Shown piece by piece: positions 5,291 to 7,459 of a stretch of DNA of 7,459 nucleotides. The notes below the pieces were generated by a model. It saw only the letters and a program-made list of their open reading frames with translations. It had not been told where the DNA came from and searched no databases. This DNA comes from an uncultured Marinilabiliales bacterium (GTDB lineage Bacteria; Bacteroidota; Bacteroidia; Bacteroidales; BM520). The DNA is taken from positions 1 through 7,459 of the forward strand of contig CALFIZ010000020.1 in NCBI GenBank assembly GCA_937877575.1, given 5' to 3'. Position 1 is the first letter of the stretch; every line of letters begins with the position of its first letter. A program made the translations under genes and the position numbers.

Positions 5291-6541
5291 ATGACTCAGA
5301 GAAGAGTTGTTGTAACAGGGTACGGCGCACTCACTCCCTTAGGGAACTCTGCCGATGAGACATGGGATAATATCACTAAGGGAGTTAGTGGCACCATAGA
5401 AATCACCCGTTTTGACACAACTAAATTCAAAACGCACATTGCCTGCGAACTTAAAGATTACAACCCCCTAAACTTTTTTGACAAAAAGGAAGTGCGCAAG
5501 TACAACCTGTTTCAGCAGTATGCCCTGGTTGCAACTGACGAGGCCGTCAAAAGGTCGAAGATTGTAATCGACAAGCTCGACCGCAGTAGGTGCGGAGTCA
5601 TTTGGGGGTCAGCCATAGGCGGCTTAGAAACCCTCATGGTTGAAATCAGCGATTTCAACACAGGTGACGGAACACCGCGTTTCAGCCCTAATCTCTTCAC
5701 AAAAATCATGTTCGACTCCGTGTCGGGAATGATTGCTCAGAAATACAAATTCGAAGGCCCATGCTATGTAACCGTTTCAGGATGTGCCTCAAGTTCCAAT
5801 GCAATAATAAACGCTTACAGGAAAATTGCTTACAATGTTGCCGACCTGTTTATAGTTGGAGGCTCAGAAGCACCTATTTCCCCAATAGGAATAGGGATCT
5901 TCAGCGCAATGAAATCATTATCCACACGCAATGACGACTATGCAACGGCTTCACGTCCGTTTGATACCGATAGGGACGGCTTCGTAATCGGTGAGGGTGC
6001 AGGCGCCCTCGTCATTGAAAGCCTTGAACACGCTCTTGCACGAAATGCTACCATATATGCGGAAATAGTCGGCACAGGCTATTCCAACGACAATGTCAAC
6101 ACAACAAATCCGGACCCAAATGGTGAAGCTGAATATAAAGCCATGAAGTCGGCAATTGTAAGTGCAGGCATGGACATTTCCGACATCAACCACATCAATG
6201 CGCACGCCAGCGGCACAAAAGATGGCGATCTTTCCGAAACACGGGCAATAAGAAACCTATTCGGAGACGCTCTCCCAAAAATTTATGTCACCTCCACCAA
6301 GTCAATGACAGGATACCTTCTCGGTGCTTCAGGCGCAGTGGAATCCATAATCTCAATCTTATCACTCTGCAACGCAATAGTTCCCCCTACCATTAACAAC
6401 ACTTCCGTTGACCCCGAAATAGGTGAAGGTTTTTATTTTATTCTCAACAAGGCAAAGAAACGTAAAATAAACTGCGTGATGAACAACTCCTTCGGACTTG
6501 GCGGACACAACGCAGCCATAATCTTCAAAAAATTCAAGTAG
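5291..6541 (+). CDS. fabF: Beta-ketoacyl-ACP synthase II-type protein with an altered active site
   Basis: Enzymes of this family condense malonyl-ACP with acyl-ACP to lengthen fatty acids by two carbons, using a Cys-His-His triad. The protein has 416 residues, normal for FabF. Visible are VVVTGYGALTPLGN at the start, the nucleophile Cys165 in TVSGCASSSNAI, SRPFDTDRDGFVIGEGAGAL (221-240), the first His (His305, INAHASGTKDGD) and STKSMTG (335-341). The residue expected to be the second catalytic His (MTGHLLGAAG, His340 of the E. coli enzyme) is Tyr342 here (MTGYLLGASG). The C-terminal GFGG loop, whose Phe400 gates the acyl pocket in E. coli, reads GLGGHN with Leu403. TAC differs from the His codon CAC by one base. 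Position between acpP and rnc is that of the housekeeping gene. It may have altered activity or be a specialised or non-condensing relative. The stop overlaps the rnc start by one base. Confidence 0.9.
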   Translation: MTQRRVVVTGYGALTPLGNSADETWDNITKGVSGTIEITRFDTTKFKTHIACELKDYNPLNFFDKKEVRKYNLFQQYALVATDEAVKRSKIVIDKLDRSRCGVIWGSAIGGLETLMVEISDFNTGDGTPRFSPNLFTKIMFDSVSGMIAQKYKFEGPCYVTVSGCASSSNAIINAYRKIAYNVADLFIVGGSEAPISPIGIGIFSAMKSLSTRNDDYATASRPFDTDRDGFVIGEGAGALVIESLEHALARNATIYAEIVGTGYSNDNVNTTNPDPNGEAEYKAMKSAIVSAGMDISDINHINAHASGTKDGDLSETRAIRNLFGDALPKIYVTSTKSMTGYLLGASGAVESIISILSLCNAIVPPTINNTSVDPEIGEGFYFILNKAKKRKINCVMNNSFGLGGHNAAIIFKKFK

Positions 6542-7302
6542 TGGGTATATTAAGTCTGCTCCGTCCATTATCACCTTCCTGGACTTCCGACAAGGAATTA
6601 TATAGAGCAATTTACAGCATATTCGGATTCTACCCTTCCAATATCATGCCTTATAAACTCGCTCTCCACCACAAGTCGGCACCTCTGGAAATATCAGTGA
6701 AACAGCACAATATAGGCTTAAACAACGAACGCCTCGAATTTCTTGGCGACGCCATCATCGGTGCCATAGTCGCTGACATCGTCTTTAAATCCTTTCCCTA
6801 CAAAAACGAAGGATTTATGTCGGAAATGAGATCCAAGATTGTAAGCCGCTCACAACTGAATAAACTGTCTATTCACTTGGGAATCGACAAACTCGTTCAG
6901 CATCAGCACGATATAAGATCCAAATCAATCGAAGGCGATGCATTCGAAGCTTTGTTCGGTGCAATATACATCGACAAAGGTTTCGAATTCTCAAAAAAAG
7001 TCCTCAAACGCATAATAAACCTGAACTTCGACTTGCATGAATTGGAAAGCCAAAACAACAACTTCAAAAGCCAGTTGCTCGAATGGTCACAAAAGAACAA
7101 GCATGAACTTGATTATAAGGTAATTGACACGCAATACGACAAAAAAATCAAGGTTTATGTGGTGAGAGTGTTTATTGATGGCAAGCCGATGGAAACAGGA
7201 AGCGATTACAATATAAAAGGTGCCGAACAGATTGCGTCGCAGAAAACGCTGGAGATAATCACAAAAGGCACTGAAAACACAGATAACGGTCCCATAGTTT
7301 AA
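6541..7302 (+). CDS. rnc: Ribonuclease III
   Basis: The product cuts double-stranded RNA in ribosomal RNA precursors and structured mRNAs, acting as a dimer in the cytosol. It has 253 residues. The RNase III domain carries the signature NNERLEFLGD (61-70, with Glu63, Glu66 and Asp70) and the second metal-binding group EGDAFEALFGA (Asp133, Glu136), so the catalytic set is complete. A double-stranded RNA-binding domain covers about 174-241 (NFKSQLLEWSQ ... ETGSDYNIKGAEQIASQKTL). The GTG start overlaps the fabF TAG stop by one base (TAGTG). It gives the extended N-terminus (DKELYRAIYSIFGFYP) typical of Bacteroidetes RNase III, so I prefer it over internal starts. The last five codons, GPIV plus stop, lie inside the following tRNA-Arg gene. 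The tail after residue 241 is outside both domains and probably dispensable. Confidence 0.95.
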   Translation: MGILSLLRPLSPSWTSDKELYRAIYSIFGFYPSNIMPYKLALHHKSAPLEISVKQHNIGLNNERLEFLGDAIIGAIVADIVFKSFPYKNEGFMSEMRSKIVSRSQLNKLSIHLGIDKLVQHQHDIRSKSIEGDAFEALFGAIYIDKGFEFSKKVLKRIINLNFDLHELESQNNNFKSQLLEWSQKNKHELDYKVIDTQYDKKIKVYVVRVFIDGKPMETGSDYNIKGAEQIASQKTLEIITKGTENTDNGPIV

Positions 7303-7359
7303 TGGATAAAATGCAAGATTCCGGTTCTTGAGATGGGAGTTCGATTCTTCTTGGGATCA
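7288..7359 (+). tRNA. tRNA-Arg, anticodon CCG
   Basis: A complete 72-base cloverleaf can be drawn. The acceptor stem GGTCCCA (7288-7294) pairs with TGGGATC (7352-7358), with one G-T pair, followed by discriminator A7359. The D stem GTTT pairs with AAAT, and its loop holds G18-G19 (7304-7305) and A20 (7306), an arginine identity base. The anticodon stem CAAGA pairs with TCTTG around the loop TTCCGGT, giving anticodon CCG at 7321-7323 for codon CGG. The variable loop is short. The T loop TTCGATT is canonical, but its stem GGGAG/CTTCT contains two G-T pairs. CCA is not encoded. The first 15 bases overlap the end of rnc on the same strand. No separate promoter was seen, so it is probably co-transcribed with rnc. 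Confidence 0.93.
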
Positions 7360-7362
7360 CAG

Positions 7363-7389
7363 AAAAAGCCAGTTTCCGCTGGCTTTTTT
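7363..7389 (+). terminator. Intrinsic terminator after tRNA-Arg, probably bidirectional
   Basis: AAAAAGCCAG (7363-7372) pairs perfectly with CTGGCTTTTT (7379-7388) around the loop TTTCCG, and the second arm runs into six Ts (7384-7389). It begins three bases after the tRNA. Read on the minus strand the hairpin also ends in five Ts, so it can stop the converging gene whose stop codon (7390-7388) lies in it. Confidence 0.9.
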
Positions 7390-7459
7390 ATTGCGTAAAA
7401 TAACGCCTGATATTCTCCCTGTCAGTCTCAAGCTGTTTTTTCAACTCCTGATAGGCGTA
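7388..7459 (-). CDS. 3' end of an unidentified minus-strand gene (runs off the right edge)
   Basis: The minus strand is open from the window edge for 23 codons to a TAA at 7390-7388. It reads YAYQELKKQL, then ETDRENIRRYFTQ. This is a charged, helix-forming C-terminus with coherent codon use. A converging gene here also explains why the shared hairpin works in both directions. The stop codon sits within the terminator's T-tract. Too little is visible to name a family. Confidence 0.5.
   Translation of the reverse strand, partial: YAYQELKKQLETDRENIRRYFTQ

Overview
The window reads as a chromosomal segment of a member of the Bacteroidetes, most likely Bacteroidales. The reasons are a secreted protein with a type IX secretion (Por) C-terminal sorting domain, a DUF5723-type outer-membrane protein paired with a lipoprotein, the gene order acpP-fabF-rnc, and -7 boxes of the TAnnTTTG type. 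Base composition is uneven: the left end is GC-rich (67 of the first 120 bases are G or C by hand count), while parts of the middle are very AT-rich (14 of 60 at 3601-3660).

Left part (1-1740): the 3' end of a guanine deaminase gene reads rightward. It is followed by a fragment of about 180 bases of an AAA_14/DUF4143-type ATPase gene that has neither start nor end. Converging from the right are a T9SS-sorted secreted protein (456-1334) and a small 105-residue protein (1375-1692). Upstream of these, on the same strand, lies what looks like the frameshifted 3' end of an ECF sigma factor gene. This part therefore holds two intact leftward genes among remnants.

Middle part (1914-4893, minus strand): a two-gene operon encodes a predicted lipoprotein and a DUF5723 beta-barrel-like protein. 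It has a -7 box upstream, a strong Shine-Dalgarno sequence joining the two genes, and a likely terminator at 1914-1938.

Right part (4960-7390, plus strand): a divergent promoter region leads into acpP, fabF and rnc, then tRNA-Arg(CCG) and an intrinsic terminator. A converging minus-strand gene runs off the right edge. AcpP carries the growing acyl chain that FabF-type enzymes extend, and rnc (RNase III) is the usual third gene of this cluster.

The two most unusual points are in this cluster. The FabF protein has Tyr where the family has its second catalytic His, and Leu in place of the gatekeeper Phe. The rnc reading frame ends inside the tRNA-Arg gene, so the tRNA's D-arm supplies the rnc stop codon. 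I found no CRISPR array, insertion sequence or complete new defence-type system.
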